Below are positions 1-8,476 of a DNA stretch of 64,000 nucleotides, piece after piece. The position numbers were made by a program, and so were the translations under genes. A model generated the notes under the pieces. It was not told where the DNA came from, did not search any database, and was given only the letters and a program-made list of their open reading frames with translations. The stretch comes from Desulfonauticus sp. (GTDB lineage: Bacteria > Desulfobacterota > Desulfovibrionia > Desulfovibrionales > Desulfonatronovibrionaceae). Numbering within the stretch: the stretch's first letter is position 1; every line of letters begins with the position of its first letter. The stretch is from contig JAUZRP010000006.1 in the NCBI GenBank assembly GCA_030950395.1, forward strand, positions 110,528 to 174,527, in the 5' to 3' direction.

Positions 1-965
1 AACTCAATATCTTTTATCCTGTACAAAACCTCTTCTTGTAATTCTTTAGTGCGTTCCTGAACCTTAGATTCTAAGTTAGTCGCGTAATCTTTTAATTTTA
101 TTCTCGTTTGATAAAGATGTCTTGCTAATTCTTCCATGCCTAAGACGAGCTCTTCTATTTCGTCTTTAGCACGAATTCTATCCAGCAAATTCAATTCTTC
201 AGGATCAGAAAAGTGTTTTTTAAAAATTGACGTCAATTTTTTAAAGTTTAAAATAACAAGTTGTCTAAAATAAATAGAAACCAACGCAAAAAATACAAAA
301 AACATCGAAGAATAAATAGCTACATAACCAAGTGTTGCTTCTTTTATCTGTTTTACCGCTACATCTATAGGAAAACCAATAATAACTGCCCCATCTATAG
401 CTCCCGGTTTATGAAAAAAACCTCTTTTAGCTCCATACTTAGCCACAAGCTCTTTTGGAGCATCCTGAGGTTTACCATGACAATGCAAACAGTGCTGCTC
501 AAAAACCACTGGAATTGCTGTAATATAAAATTCTTTTCCCTGTACCTTTTCAAATTTTTCATAAGATACAGACTTATGTTTTCTAAAAAAAACAATTATT
601 TTTTTTTCCAATTTATTAGGCTCATAGCGTGGATTTCTAGCATTAAAAGCAACTCTTCGGTAATACACAGGAGTATTATAAGTTAACTTTTCCATAATTT
701 TTCTTGAAATATAAGAAGATGACATAGCTTGAAGGATAAACTTATCTGGTGGCAAATTTTTAAACATTACAGGTCGCAAAACGTTTTTAACATAATCCTG
801 AACAGAACTTATTTCTTCTAAAACAAGGTGGGCTTTATCTCTTACTTCAGAAACTAAAAGACTTTTCATGTGAAAATATAAAGTACTAATAAAAAATATT
901 CCATTTAAAATACAGACAAAAGCCACACCTAAAATAAACTTGCTTTGTAAACTCAGTTTAGACAT
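1..965 (-). CDS. c-heme-binding membrane sensor (Tll0287-like/DUF3365 type), C-terminus off the window
   Basis: The reading frame starts at ATG 965 and is still open at the window edge (about 321 codons seen). A membrane segment lies at residues 10-32 and a second at about 212-233, so the part between is periplasmic. That part holds a haem-c motif C-L-H-C-H at residues 159-163 (bases 474-491), as in Tll0287-like/DUF3365 sensor domains. After the second membrane segment comes a HAMP-like stretch and a coiled coil rich in E, K and Q (KVQERTKELQEEV). This layout is typical of the input half of a histidine kinase or cyclic-di-GMP enzyme sensing redox or gas. The output domain is beyond base 1, so its class is unknown. 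The gene is divergent from the next one. Confidence 0.8.
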   Translation of the reverse strand, partial: MSKLSLQSKFILGVAFVCILNGIFFISTLYFHMKSLLVSEVRDKAHLVLEEISSVQDYVKNVLRPVMFKNLPPDKFILQAMSSSYISRKIMEKLTYNTPVYYRRVAFNARNPRYEPNKLEKKIIVFFRKHKSVSYEKFEKVQGKEFYITAIPVVFEQHCLHCHGKPQDAPKELVAKYGAKRGFFHKPGAIDGAVIIGFPIDVAVKQIKEATLGYVAIYSSMFFVFFALVSIYFRQLVILNFKKLTSIFKKHFSDPEELNLLDRIRAKDEIEELVLGMEELARHLYQTRIKLKDYATNLESKVQERTKELQEEVLYRIKDIE

Positions 966-1204
966 AGAAAGCACCTGACCTTAAAATGTTAAGACCTCAT
1001 CACTGCAAAAGCTCAAAAATTGAGTTTTTGATTAAATTGCCAAGTTATAATCAATTTAGACTGTTTACAAAATTTTCTCTATATATAACTAGTTAAAATA
1101 ATTTTTGCAGTTGGGTATGTTAAATATCTTTCTTGCCAATAAATAAGAAAACGTATATTTTCAAGGAAATAAGCAGTATCCAATTCACCTCAAGGAATAA
1201 ACCC

Positions 1205-2914
1205 ATGAAAACAGCATCTCAATTAACACAACTACTTATCGAATTAGATGGCAAAGGCTACAAGGCCTATAAAAAACTTGTTGGAACTTATCAATATAAC
1301 AATTTTACCTTATTTATTGATCACGTTCAAAGTGATCCCTTTGCCCCACCATCCAAAATAAGATTGCGAGTTGCTCAAGCACTAGCTAAATTTCCCCAAA
1401 ATCTTTATTCTCCCAAAATTAGAAACATTGCTCTAGCAGACTATCTAACTCGTCTTTTTCACAAAAAAATTTCTCTTTTATCTCCAACTAAAACCACAGG
1501 CAAATCAGGGCTTATTTATATTGACAAATGTGGTCAAGAAGTACTGGAAAGGTCATCCTGCAAAATAAATTCCGAATACATTGAACTTCGATTTTACGTA
1601 GGTCTTCCTGCCAGAGGCAGAACGATTTTGGGCCGTGTGGCTCAAAAAATATTTTTCTCTTTTATACCCCAACTAGGGCAAGAAACGCTGTTTTATAAAA
1701 ATCTGGATATCGCTCCTCTACAAACTCACATAGAATGTATTGAAGATCAAGATTGGCTGAGACAACAACTACCCTCTAATAATCTGGTCGCCTTTATCGC
1801 CAATGGCTCTATTTTACCCCGAGAAAGTGGGATCAGCGAGAAACCTCTAGAAGCGTCAAAAGCTATAAAATTCCAATCTCCTCCAGATCTGGAAGTGGAA
1901 TTTATCTTACCCAACAAAGGGAAAATAAAAGGTATGGGTATAAAAAAAGGCATTACTCTCATTGTTGGAGGGGGATTTCACGGAAAATCTACGCTTTTAA
2001 AAGCTCTGGAAAAAGGTATTTACAACCACATTCCTGGAGATGGCCGAGAATTTGTAGTAAGTCTGGAAAGTGCAGTTAAAATCAGAGCAGAAGATGGAAG
2101 AAGTATTGTCAAAACCAATATTTCCCCTTTTATTTCCAATCTTCCGCTGGGCCAAAATACCCACAACTTTACTACTCAAAATGCCAGTGGTAGCACCTCC
2201 CAAGCGGCCAATATCATTGAAGCTCTAGAAAGTGGAACTAAGTTATTGCTTCTAGACGAGGACACGTGTGCAACAAATTTTATGCTTAGAGATAAAAGAA
2301 TGCAAGAACTGGTACAAAAACAAAATGAGCCTATAACCCCATTTTTGGATAGAATTGAAGAACTTTATAAAAACTTTAATGTTTCTACGATTTTGGTCCT
2401 TGGAGGATGCGGAGATTATCTGGACGTAGCAAACCTCGTCCTTATGTTAAATAATTATAAAGTAATAAACGTAACAAATGAAGCCAAATCATTGATCCAA
2501 AAATTGCCTTTAAATAGAAAAAAAGAATGTCTAGAAAAATTCGACACTATTCAATTAAGATATCCTGATAAATCCTGTTTTAACGAACTAAAACAACAAA
2601 AAATAAAGGCAAAAGACAAACATTTAATTTTAGCTGGAAAAGAAAAAATAGAAATACAATATCTGGAACAAATAGCCTGTAAAGAACAAACTAATACTCT
2701 GGCCAAAATTTTTTCCTATTTGAGCCTACACCTAACAGACAAAGAACCCTTGAGTAAACAAATAGATAAAATTATGCGGGCAATAGATGAAAAGGGACTA
2801 GATTTTTTCTCTTCTGGAGGTAAACATCCAGGCAGTTTAGCCTTTATCCGCAAACAAGACATCATGGCTGCTCTTAATCGTTATAGAAAGCTAAAAATAC
2901 AAAATTTGACCTAA
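1205..2914 (+). CDS. predicted ABC-class P-loop ATPase (PF09818-type, soluble)
   Basis: A 569-residue soluble protein of the ABC_ATPase family (DUF-type, function unknown), distinct from transporter ATPases. The N-terminal part (KAYKKLVGTYQY, then DPFAPPSKIRLRV) matches the family's start. Walker A is GGGFHGKST near residue 255 and Walker B is LLLLDEDTCATNF near 346. I chose ATG 1205 because AAGGA lies about 8 bases upstream; an in-frame TTG at 1133 would add 24 residues but has no ribosome site. No membrane segment or partner permease is present. It is a lone gene, convergent with nadD. The family role is not established, so no function is claimed. Confidence 0.85.
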   Translation: MKTASQLTQLLIELDGKGYKAYKKLVGTYQYNNFTLFIDHVQSDPFAPPSKIRLRVAQALAKFPQNLYSPKIRNIALADYLTRLFHKKISLLSPTKTTGKSGLIYIDKCGQEVLERSSCKINSEYIELRFYVGLPARGRTILGRVAQKIFFSFIPQLGQETLFYKNLDIAPLQTHIECIEDQDWLRQQLPSNNLVAFIANGSILPRESGISEKPLEASKAIKFQSPPDLEVEFILPNKGKIKGMGIKKGITLIVGGGFHGKSTLLKALEKGIYNHIPGDGREFVVSLESAVKIRAEDGRSIVKTNISPFISNLPLGQNTHNFTTQNASGSTSQAANIIEALESGTKLLLLDEDTCATNFMLRDKRMQELVQKQNEPITPFLDRIEELYKNFNVSTILVLGGCGDYLDVANLVLMLNNYKVINVTNEAKSLIQKLPLNRKKECLEKFDTIQLRYPDKSCFNELKQQKIKAKDKHLILAGKEKIEIQYLEQIACKEQTNTLAKIFSYLSLHLTDKEPLSKQIDKIMRAIDEKGLDFFSSGGKHPGSLAFIRKQDIMAALNRYRKLKIQNLT

Positions 2915-2918
2915 ATAA

Positions 2919-3602
2919 TTATCCTTCAGGGACAGAACTAATCCCCTCAGGCAGGTTCCTCCACACGTTTTCTACTTCTTGACGATGCTCGTGCAACCAC
3001 AAACACACAGCATCAGGCACTAAATAAGATAGAGATTTTTTGTGAAAAAACTTTTCTCTAAGCAAAGAGGAACTTATTGAAATAGGCAAGGGATCAAAAA
3101 ACAAGACTTTTTTATGTGCTCCAGCTAACACATTGCTTTTAATTTCTTTTGCTTTAAAAAAATCTTTTGCAAACAAAGACAATTTATCCAAAGAAAAATT
3201 ATTTCTCCTGGCAACCAACAAATTAGCATAATCTAAAAGCTTCTTCCCTTTATACCAGGTAGGCAAACACAAAAAATCCTTATCGCCCAAAATAAAATAA
3301 AAATCAAAATCAACATACCTTGAAGTTAATATCTGCAAAGTCCTTACAGTATAGGAAACACCTCCTAATTCTCCTTCAATCTCAGTAACTTCCACATTGT
3401 CTAGACCTTTTACAGATAAATTCAGCAGAGTTAAACGAATATCATAAGATAACAAACCAGTTTCTCTTTTATGAGGGGGGATATAAGCAGGCATAAGCCA
3501 GACTTTATCTAGCTTAAACACTTCCAATGCCTCTATGGCCAGACGTAAATGACCAACGTGCACGGGATTAAACGAACCGCCTAAAAGACCTATTTTTTTC
3601 AT
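2919..3602 (-). CDS. nadD: nicotinate-nucleotide adenylyltransferase
   Basis: Transfers AMP from ATP to nicotinate mononucleotide, giving deamido-NAD in NAD synthesis. The N-terminal GGSFNPVHVGHL carries the HxGH nucleotidyltransferase signature, and PPHK follows in the usual place. The C-terminal ISISSSLLRE is the family's ISSxxxR motif. The start is taken at ATG 3602, giving MKKIGLLGGSFNP; a TTG at 3611 would add three residues, and neither start has a clear ribosome site. The gene follows the fetB-like gene by 12 bases on the same strand, so it is probably cotranscribed with an unrelated transporter. Confidence 0.93.
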   Translation of the reverse strand: MKKIGLLGGSFNPVHVGHLRLAIEALEVFKLDKVWLMPAYIPPHKRETGLLSYDIRLTLLNLSVKGLDNVEVTEIEGELGGVSYTVRTLQILTSRYVDFDFYFILGDKDFLCLPTWYKGKKLLDYANLLVARRNNFSLDKLSLFAKDFFKAKEIKSNVLAGAHKKVLFFDPLPISISSSLLREKFFHKKSLSYLVPDAVCLWLHEHRQEVENVWRNLPEGISSVPEG

Positions 3603-3614
3603 AATAAGCAAAAG

Positions 3615-4403
3615 CTAAGATTTAAACACCTGATTTTTTAAACAACCAAAATCATCAAAACAACTTTTTAAAGTAAAAAGAATACCCAAAACCACGGCCA
3701 ACAGACCATTGGACAAGATAGCAAACATGATCATAATTTGATATTTCACTGCTATCTCAGGACTTGCTCCACCCAAAATAACTCCTGTCATCATTCCGGG
3801 AAGAGCCACTATTCCCATAGTGGCCATAGTAGCTAAAAAAGGTTTTACTGCCAATCCAACTGACTCTGTTAAATAAGGAAGTATTGCTTCATAAGTAGAT
3901 GCCCCTAAACTCAAAAGATATAAATATTTTTTAGGATAGCTTTTAATTTGATTATATACGCTAGATAAGGCAATAATATTACTTCTCAAACAATTTCCCA
4001 ACAACATACCAGCTAAAATAATAAAGTATCTAGCATCAAATATATGTTTTAAATGCAAAACCAAAAAATTTAAATAGATAACCAAAAAAAACGTTGGCAA
4101 AACAAAGGCTAAAAACAAAGGAAAAAAGATAGTCTTTAATCTTAACGGTGTATTTTTCACTACAGAAAATACAGAAGTTATAACCATGATCAAAAACCAG
4201 CTAACATTAATCCAGGGATTATTCCACAAAAATAAATATCTTAAAAATATCCCTATAAGTAAAAGTTGCACAGACATCCGCAAAACAGATTGCAAAATAT
4301 TTTTGGTCAAACCAAATTTAAAAATAAGGTCCAAAGCAAGAGGAATACCTATAAGGACAAAAACAAAACCTAAAGATAATAAATTTAAATCTATACTACC
4401 CAT
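3615..4403 (-). CDS. fetB: FetB/YbbM-type (UPF0014) ABC transporter permease
   Basis: A 262-residue membrane protein with about seven hydrophobic helices and the conserved stretches of the UPF0014/FetB family (RMSVQLLLIG near residue 42, GMLLGNCLRSNI near 132, LPGMMTGVILGGASP near 200). In E. coli FetAB is linked to iron homeostasis and resistance to peroxide. The upstream ATPase overlaps its start by 13 bases, so the two are translationally coupled and form a transporter pair. The substrate here is inferred only from family knowledge. Confidence 0.88.
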   Translation of the reverse strand: MGSIDLNLLSLGFVFVLIGIPLALDLIFKFGLTKNILQSVLRMSVQLLLIGIFLRYLFLWNNPWINVSWFLIMVITSVFSVVKNTPLRLKTIFFPLFLAFVLPTFFLVIYLNFLVLHLKHIFDARYFIILAGMLLGNCLRSNIIALSSVYNQIKSYPKKYLYLLSLGASTYEAILPYLTESVGLAVKPFLATMATMGIVALPGMMTGVILGGASPEIAVKYQIMIMFAILSNGLLAVVLGILFTLKSCFDDFGCLKNQVFKS

Positions 4404-5041
4404 TTTTTTAACTCTAAATTATAAATCTGAGCCTTAGGATGTTCTAACCATTCAGGATCGTGAGAAATACTTAACACTGTAAAATTATGACTCGACATAA
4501 AATAATCAACAACCTTTTGTTTTAATTTTTTATCCAAAGAAGACGTAACTTCGTCTAAAAGAAAAATTTCTCTTTGTAATAAAATGGCAATAACTAAACC
4601 AAGACGCTGTTTCTCTCCCCCGGAAAGTTCTCCTATGTCTTTATTGATAATATTATAATCCAATTCAAATTTTTCTAAGACACTTATCAATCTGTTTTGC
4701 TCAAATTCTAAATGTTTATTGGCTTTAAAGGAAAAAATAAAATTTAAAAAGTCAAAAACTTTTTGATTGGGAAAGGATACATCCTGATCAACATAAGCAA
4801 TTTGTCTCCTCACCTGCCAAATATATGAAGCATCAAGTTTCTTATCTTTAAAAATAATGTTTCCCTTTTCAGGTTTTTTAAAACCAAGCAATAATTCAAA
4901 AAGAGAGCTTTTACCACAACCTGATTTACCAATAAAAACTATCTTTTCACCTTTTTTTATTTTCAGATTAAAATTAGAAAAAATTGTCTTTTGACCAAAA
5001 GATAAATATACATTATGAAATTCTATCATATCAAATTCCAT
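4391..5041 (-). CDS. fetA: FetA-type ABC transporter ATP-binding protein
   Basis: A 216-residue ABC ATPase with Walker A GKSGCGKSS, signature LSGGEKQRLG, Walker B IFLLDEVTSSLD and H-loop SISHD. The short length and its overlap with the UPF0014 permease identify it as the FetA partner. Two starts are possible: ATG 5041 and ATG 5029 (MIEFHNVYLSFG). The second is better placed after GGGATGGA, so the protein may be four residues shorter. The pair probably exports or redistributes a metal such as iron, by family analogy only. Confidence 0.88.
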   Translation of the reverse strand: MEFDMIEFHNVYLSFGQKTIFSNFNLKIKKGEKIVFIGKSGCGKSSLFELLLGFKKPEKGNIIFKDKKLDASYIWQVRRQIAYVDQDVSFPNQKVFDFLNFIFSFKANKHLEFEQNRLISVLEKFELDYNIINKDIGELSGGEKQRLGLVIAILLQREIFLLDEVTSSLDKKLKQKVVDYFMSSHNFTVLSISHDPEWLEHPKAQIYNLELKKWVV

Positions 5042-5043
5042 CC

Positions 5044-5280
5044 CTAAATTAGCACCTTAACGCAAAAACAATCTATACTGTATCTAACAAATCTTATATT
5101 TTTAAATCCCCAACCAACTATCTCTCTAACTCCTTTTAAAGCTTTAAGTAATCCACTCTTATCTAAAGGGCTAATTCTCTCATTTATGATATCATTATTA
5201 AAAATTTGTGTTGGTCCACTAACTTTGGAATCCAAGACATTTTTGGACAACCCAGATTTCCATAGAGCATAATCCCAAAC
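5044..5280 (-). pseudogene. short open frame, possibly the remnant C-terminus of a lost gene
   Basis: This frame is open from a TAA at 5281-5283 down to a TAG at 5044. It has no good start: the first candidate is a TTG at 5250 without a ribosome site. It encodes about 79 residues that look protein-like (DKSGLLKALKGVREI, then CFCVKVLI) but I do not recognise the family. A faint likeness to the helical C-terminus of CBS/DUF294-type nucleotidyltransferases is a guess only. It lies between the fetA-like gene and the PP-loop operon, where a decayed gene end would be plausible. It may also be chance. Confidence 0.25.
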
Positions 5281-5316
5281 TTAGAATCCTAAACTGGAAT
5301 ATAGGGTTTGAATGCA

Positions 5317-5345
5317 TGGGGCAAGCACGGCTCTCCCCTGCCCCA
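5317..5345. terminator. possible hairpin downstream of the PP-loop gene
   Basis: A 7-bp inverted repeat TGGGGCA/TGCCCCA with a 15-base loop lies just after the stop of the PP-loop gene. No T-run follows it on the minus strand, so intrinsic termination is uncertain. Confidence 0.3.
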
Positions 5346-5361
5346 CAAAAAACAACAATTA

Positions 5362-6174
5362 CTATTGGTTGCCATCATTCCTACACCATTTGTTTATACT
5401 TGCATCCACAATGGGAATGGCAAATTCTTCAAAAAAACTCTTTGTCTTTAAAACTATTTCCTTAGGATAATACACTTTTCCTTCTTTAGATATATAGTTT
5501 TTACTGAGTACGCATTTTAATTGTTCTTTTCCTTCTGCCCATTCTTCTTGTAAAATAGATGTGATTTCCTGTCCATTATCTATATATCTTATGGGATGAA
5601 CCAAATTTATATTGTATCTTGAGCATATCTTCGTATAATAATTAAGGGCAACATCTGTTTGATTTAATTTCATTTTTCCATCATGTTTTTCTCTTTCTCC
5701 ACTTATGATGATATCTGAATTTATCAGTTTTGCAAGAGGAATTCTAATTGTGTGTAGATATAAATGGCATCCAATACATGGGGTATAAAATCCAAACTCA
5801 TCTATTAAATAGCTTATATATCTTCCACATAGCTTCCACCAAAAAGTAGGTGAACCTAAAAATATAGGATCTAAACATCTAATTCCATTAGATTTCAACC
5901 TCTCCTTTAACCCCATACATTTTTTTAAGGTAATATCAACACTTCCATATTCTGTTGCAGTATAGGCAATAGTAGGGACCAAAACGTTCACAGAATGATT
6001 TTCTAGATATTTAAAAACAGCGGCAAAGCTGTCTCTTCCGGCTATTTCAGCTATTACCACGTCTTTTTGTCCCTGTAATTCTTTTATTGATTTTTTAGAT
6101 AACATCCAGTCAGGGAAATCTACGATTATTTCTGGCTTTTCACTCCAGATTTTATAAATTTCTATAAGTTGCAT
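5362..6174 (-). CDS. PP-loop (adenine nucleotide alpha-hydrolase-like) enzyme, function unknown
   Basis: A 270-residue protein with a variant PP-loop, AGRDS at residues 45-49 in place of the usual SGGxDS, after a beta-strand VVIAEI. This suggests ATP pyrophosphatase chemistry (adenylation of a substrate before attack by N or S). A CxxC pair (C-I-G-C, residues 133-136, followed by H) could bind metal or carry sulfur, as in some tRNA-thiolation and QueC-like enzymes. The layout recalls archaeal proteins. ATG 6174 has GAGGG upstream. It is the last gene of a three-gene unit with an archaeal-type phosphoglycerate mutase and a PHP phosphoesterase, 13 bases after the mutase. The substrate is unknown. 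Confidence 0.65.
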   Translation of the reverse strand: MQLIEIYKIWSEKPEIIVDFPDWMLSKKSIKELQGQKDVVIAEIAGRDSFAAVFKYLENHSVNVLVPTIAYTATEYGSVDITLKKCMGLKERLKSNGIRCLDPIFLGSPTFWWKLCGRYISYLIDEFGFYTPCIGCHLYLHTIRIPLAKLINSDIIISGEREKHDGKMKLNQTDVALNYYTKICSRYNINLVHPIRYIDNGQEITSILQEEWAEGKEQLKCVLSKNYISKEGKVYYPKEIVLKTKSFFEEFAIPIVDASINKWCRNDGNQ

Positions 6175-6187
6175 AACTTTTTCCCTC

Positions 6188-7480
6188 TTACATGCTTAAA
6201 GGTGTATAAAAACCAGGATAATATGGTTGATCTTCTGGTGTGTCCATAAGTCCTTTGAGCTTTCCCATGTCCATAAAATTTAAGATAAGATACATGAGTT
6301 CATCACCTTTGACCATACCAAGACCGCCCTTTGCACAGTCAATCTCATTAAAAGCAGTTACCAAGTCCCTTCGAATATATTGGCCAACCATTGTAATAGG
6401 CACACTCTCTCCCGTATGGATCATACGGCCACTACTTGCAGTGGAGTGATCTCCTGTTATTACCACTAAGAGTTCAGGGTCTAAAATTATCTCATCTTTT
6501 ATAACTTTTATTGCTCTATCCAAACAAGATATAATATCTTTTTTGTAAACAGGATCTTTTAAGTGACCTGCCTTATCTGGCATCTTTGTGTGGACGTGGA
6601 TAAAAGAATATTCTTTAGATTGTATTGCTATTTTTAGCCTTTGTGCAAGGTCAGCTTCCGGGTCCTTTGTATCTTTTGTCTTTACAATATCAAAGCCAAG
6701 CTCTTTAAAAAGTCCCCAGTAAATTGCCTGAGAAGAGATGGAAAGCCCTTTTAGCCCCCACTTTTGCCTAAAATTCATTAAACTCTTTTTCTGACCTGCC
6801 CGCTGAGTAATCACCATATTTACAGGATACATCCCATTCTTTTGTCTAAGCTCTATGTTGATCTCATGGTTGTTTAATTTATTAAAACTCCACTTTAAAT
6901 ATTCACGAATACAAGCAGATGTACTTTTAGCTTGAGTTGAACTATCTGTTGGACATATATCTATGATATATCTGTTTTCATAAAAAGGATCACTATCTGT
7001 AATATGAGGACTAACACTTCCGGATATCTTTAAAAATCCACGCAAACCTTTGGTAGGGATAAATTCTATCTTGATATTTTTATATTCAAAATATTTTATT
7101 TCATTTACTATCTTAGGAATATATTCTTGTTTTACTTTTGGATTTCTGTTTAACAACAAAAATTTATTTTCATGTAATTTTACACTAACTAGACGAGCAA
7201 TTATACCTACTTGTTTTTCTTTTATTTCTATTCCTTCTCCAATGGCTTCTAAATAGCCCCTTCCAGGAAATTCTTTTAAACTATATCCCATCATCAAAAA
7301 ATGGGCTATCTCGCTGGGCATGGCGACACCCTGTTTATAGGTGTGATATAGACCATTTAGACCAATGGAGGCAAGATAATCTAAATTAGGGGTATAAGCA
7401 GAATAAAGGGGAGTGTTATGCTCCAATATGGGATGAGATCTGTCTCCTATGCCATCCAGTATAACAAGAATACATCTCAA
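6188..7480 (-). CDS. archaeal-type 2,3-bisphosphoglycerate-independent phosphoglycerate mutase family protein (ApgM-like)
   Basis: 430 residues of the alkaline-phosphatase superfamily, ApgM branch. The N-terminus VILDGIGDRSHP holds the first metal site. MPSEIAHFLMMGY supplies the Ser that ApgM enzymes use as phosphoryl carrier, and GRGYLEAIGEGI is a family hallmark. Further metal ligands are in DKAGHLKD and ITGDHSTASSGRMIHTGES. ApgM relatives interconvert 3- and 2-phosphoglycerate, but paralogues act on other phosphoesters or phosphonates. Being sandwiched between a PHP phosphoesterase and a PP-loop enzyme suggests a dedicated pathway rather than housekeeping glycolysis (inference). The start overlaps the PHP gene by 65 bases. 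Confidence 0.75.
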   Translation of the reverse strand: MRCILVILDGIGDRSHPILEHNTPLYSAYTPNLDYLASIGLNGLYHTYKQGVAMPSEIAHFLMMGYSLKEFPGRGYLEAIGEGIEIKEKQVGIIARLVSVKLHENKFLLLNRNPKVKQEYIPKIVNEIKYFEYKNIKIEFIPTKGLRGFLKISGSVSPHITDSDPFYENRYIIDICPTDSSTQAKSTSACIREYLKWSFNKLNNHEINIELRQKNGMYPVNMVITQRAGQKKSLMNFRQKWGLKGLSISSQAIYWGLFKELGFDIVKTKDTKDPEADLAQRLKIAIQSKEYSFIHVHTKMPDKAGHLKDPVYKKDIISCLDRAIKVIKDEIILDPELLVVITGDHSTASSGRMIHTGESVPITMVGQYIRRDLVTAFNEIDCAKGGLGMVKGDELMYLILNFMDMGKLKGLMDTPEDQPYYPGFYTPLSM

Positions 7481-8066
7481 AGTTGTTTCCTGAAATTATG
7501 GGATAGTAACTACCAGACTTTAAGTTATCTATAAGGTCCCAAACGTTAAGTATGGGCTTTTTAAAATAGGTAATGACCCTTCCTATCTCTTTTAAGGTAT
7601 GGGCATCACTTCCCCCTGTAATCTTTTTTAAATTATCAAGGGCCCAGTTCATTGTCAAAATATTTTCTTCCCAATTACACCTGCCATTTACCCCTTCTAT
7701 GACTTCCATACAAGCCAGCAAACTGGAATCAAATCTCCTCTTTTTTCTAAAAGGATGGGCAGCTATGGCCATAGAGTTTCTATTTTTTAAGGTATGGAGT
7801 AAATCTTTTGCTGTCAGTCCTTTGGGGATATTGTCTATTTCTCCAAAAATTAAAAAATCTCCCTGTGGTGTGGCATATTCCATCCCTACAATAACAGTGA
7901 TTCCATACGTGGGAATTTTAGAAAGGATATTTTTGGCCTCAAGGGTGTCGTGGTCTGTGATGCATATCCCATCTAGCCCCAGCTCATAAGCCCTTTTTAT
8001 CAGGTCATCTAGGCCCATATTGCTACACGGAGATATATTGCTGTGAACGTGTAAATCCATACGCAT
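7416..8066 (-). CDS. PHP-domain metal-dependent phosphoesterase
   Basis: A small PHP (polymerase and histidinol phosphatase) protein. The first motif is DLHVHSNISPCS, the second ITDHDTLEA, then AAHPF and GGSDAHTLKEIG, together supplying the trinuclear metal ligands of TrpH/YciV-like phosphoesterases. I place the start at ATG 8066 (a second ATG is at 8060); TTG codons upstream have no support. The C-terminal 21 codons run over the start of the mutase gene, an unusually long overlap; the domain itself seems complete before it. First gene of the PHP / mutase / PP-loop operon; it likely hydrolyses a phosphoester made or used by its neighbours. Confidence 0.75.
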   Translation of the reverse strand: MRMDLHVHSNISPCSNMGLDDLIKRAYELGLDGICITDHDTLEAKNILSKIPTYGITVIVGMEYATPQGDFLIFGEIDNIPKGLTAKDLLHTLKNRNSMAIAAHPFRKKRRFDSSLLACMEVIEGVNGRCNWEENILTMNWALDNLKKITGGSDAHTLKEIGRVITYFKKPILNVWDLIDNLKSGSYYPIISGNNFEMYSCYTGWHRRQISSHIGA

Positions 8067-8278
8067 AAAGGGAATATTCAACAAATCCCAGACAGAGTCA
8101 AATAGAGATTGTTAATAGATAACTTGAGTTCTTATCTTAATTTTTTATAAGTTAGGTTTAGGTTGAATTTCTAACCTAATATTGCTAGTAAAGGGAAAAT
8201 TTGTCCAAAATCAGATAAGTGTTTTTTTGGGTCTCATTTTTACACTTTTCTGATTAAGTCAAAAAATAAGGATTAATA

Positions 8279-8473
8279 ATGAAAGTCATCGTAGAGCCAG
8301 AAAATCATATTCTTGAATTATTTAAAATAAAATCAGTAAAAGCGCTTTTAAACAGGCTACAATTATATCCTTTTCAGGCTTTAGTTATTCGAGACAATCA
8401 ATTACTTACCCCAGATGAAAAATTATTTCCCAACGATACCGTTATAATCCGTAAGGTGGTGTCTAGAGGTTAA
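8279..8473 (+). CDS. ttuB: TtuB/MoaD/ThiS-like ubiquitin-fold sulfur carrier
   Basis: 64 residues with the beta-grasp pattern of MoaD/ThiS proteins, placed 3 bases before a TtuA-like thiolase. In Thermus, TtuB carries a C-terminal thiocarboxylate that gives sulfur to TtuA for 2-thio-ribothymidine at tRNA position 54. The odd point is the C-terminus: it ends VVSRG, with one terminal Gly after Arg, where the family usually has GG. ATG 8279 is preceded by AAGGA at good distance. Function is inferred mainly from the neighbour. Confidence 0.7.
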   Translation: MKVIVEPENHILELFKIKSVKALLNRLQLYPFQALVIRDNQLLTPDEKLFPNDTVIIRKVVSRG

Positions 8474-8476
8474 TCT

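Noticed and set aside
261..686. Plus-strand frame of 141 codons
   Set aside because: Lies antisense to the haem-sensor gene, with unlikely composition (many Tyr, Phe, Arg, Cys).
8152..8179. Inverted repeat TAGGTT/AACCTA between the PHP gene and ttuB
   Set aside because: Short stem with no T-run and no nearby gene end; probably chance, though an operator is possible.
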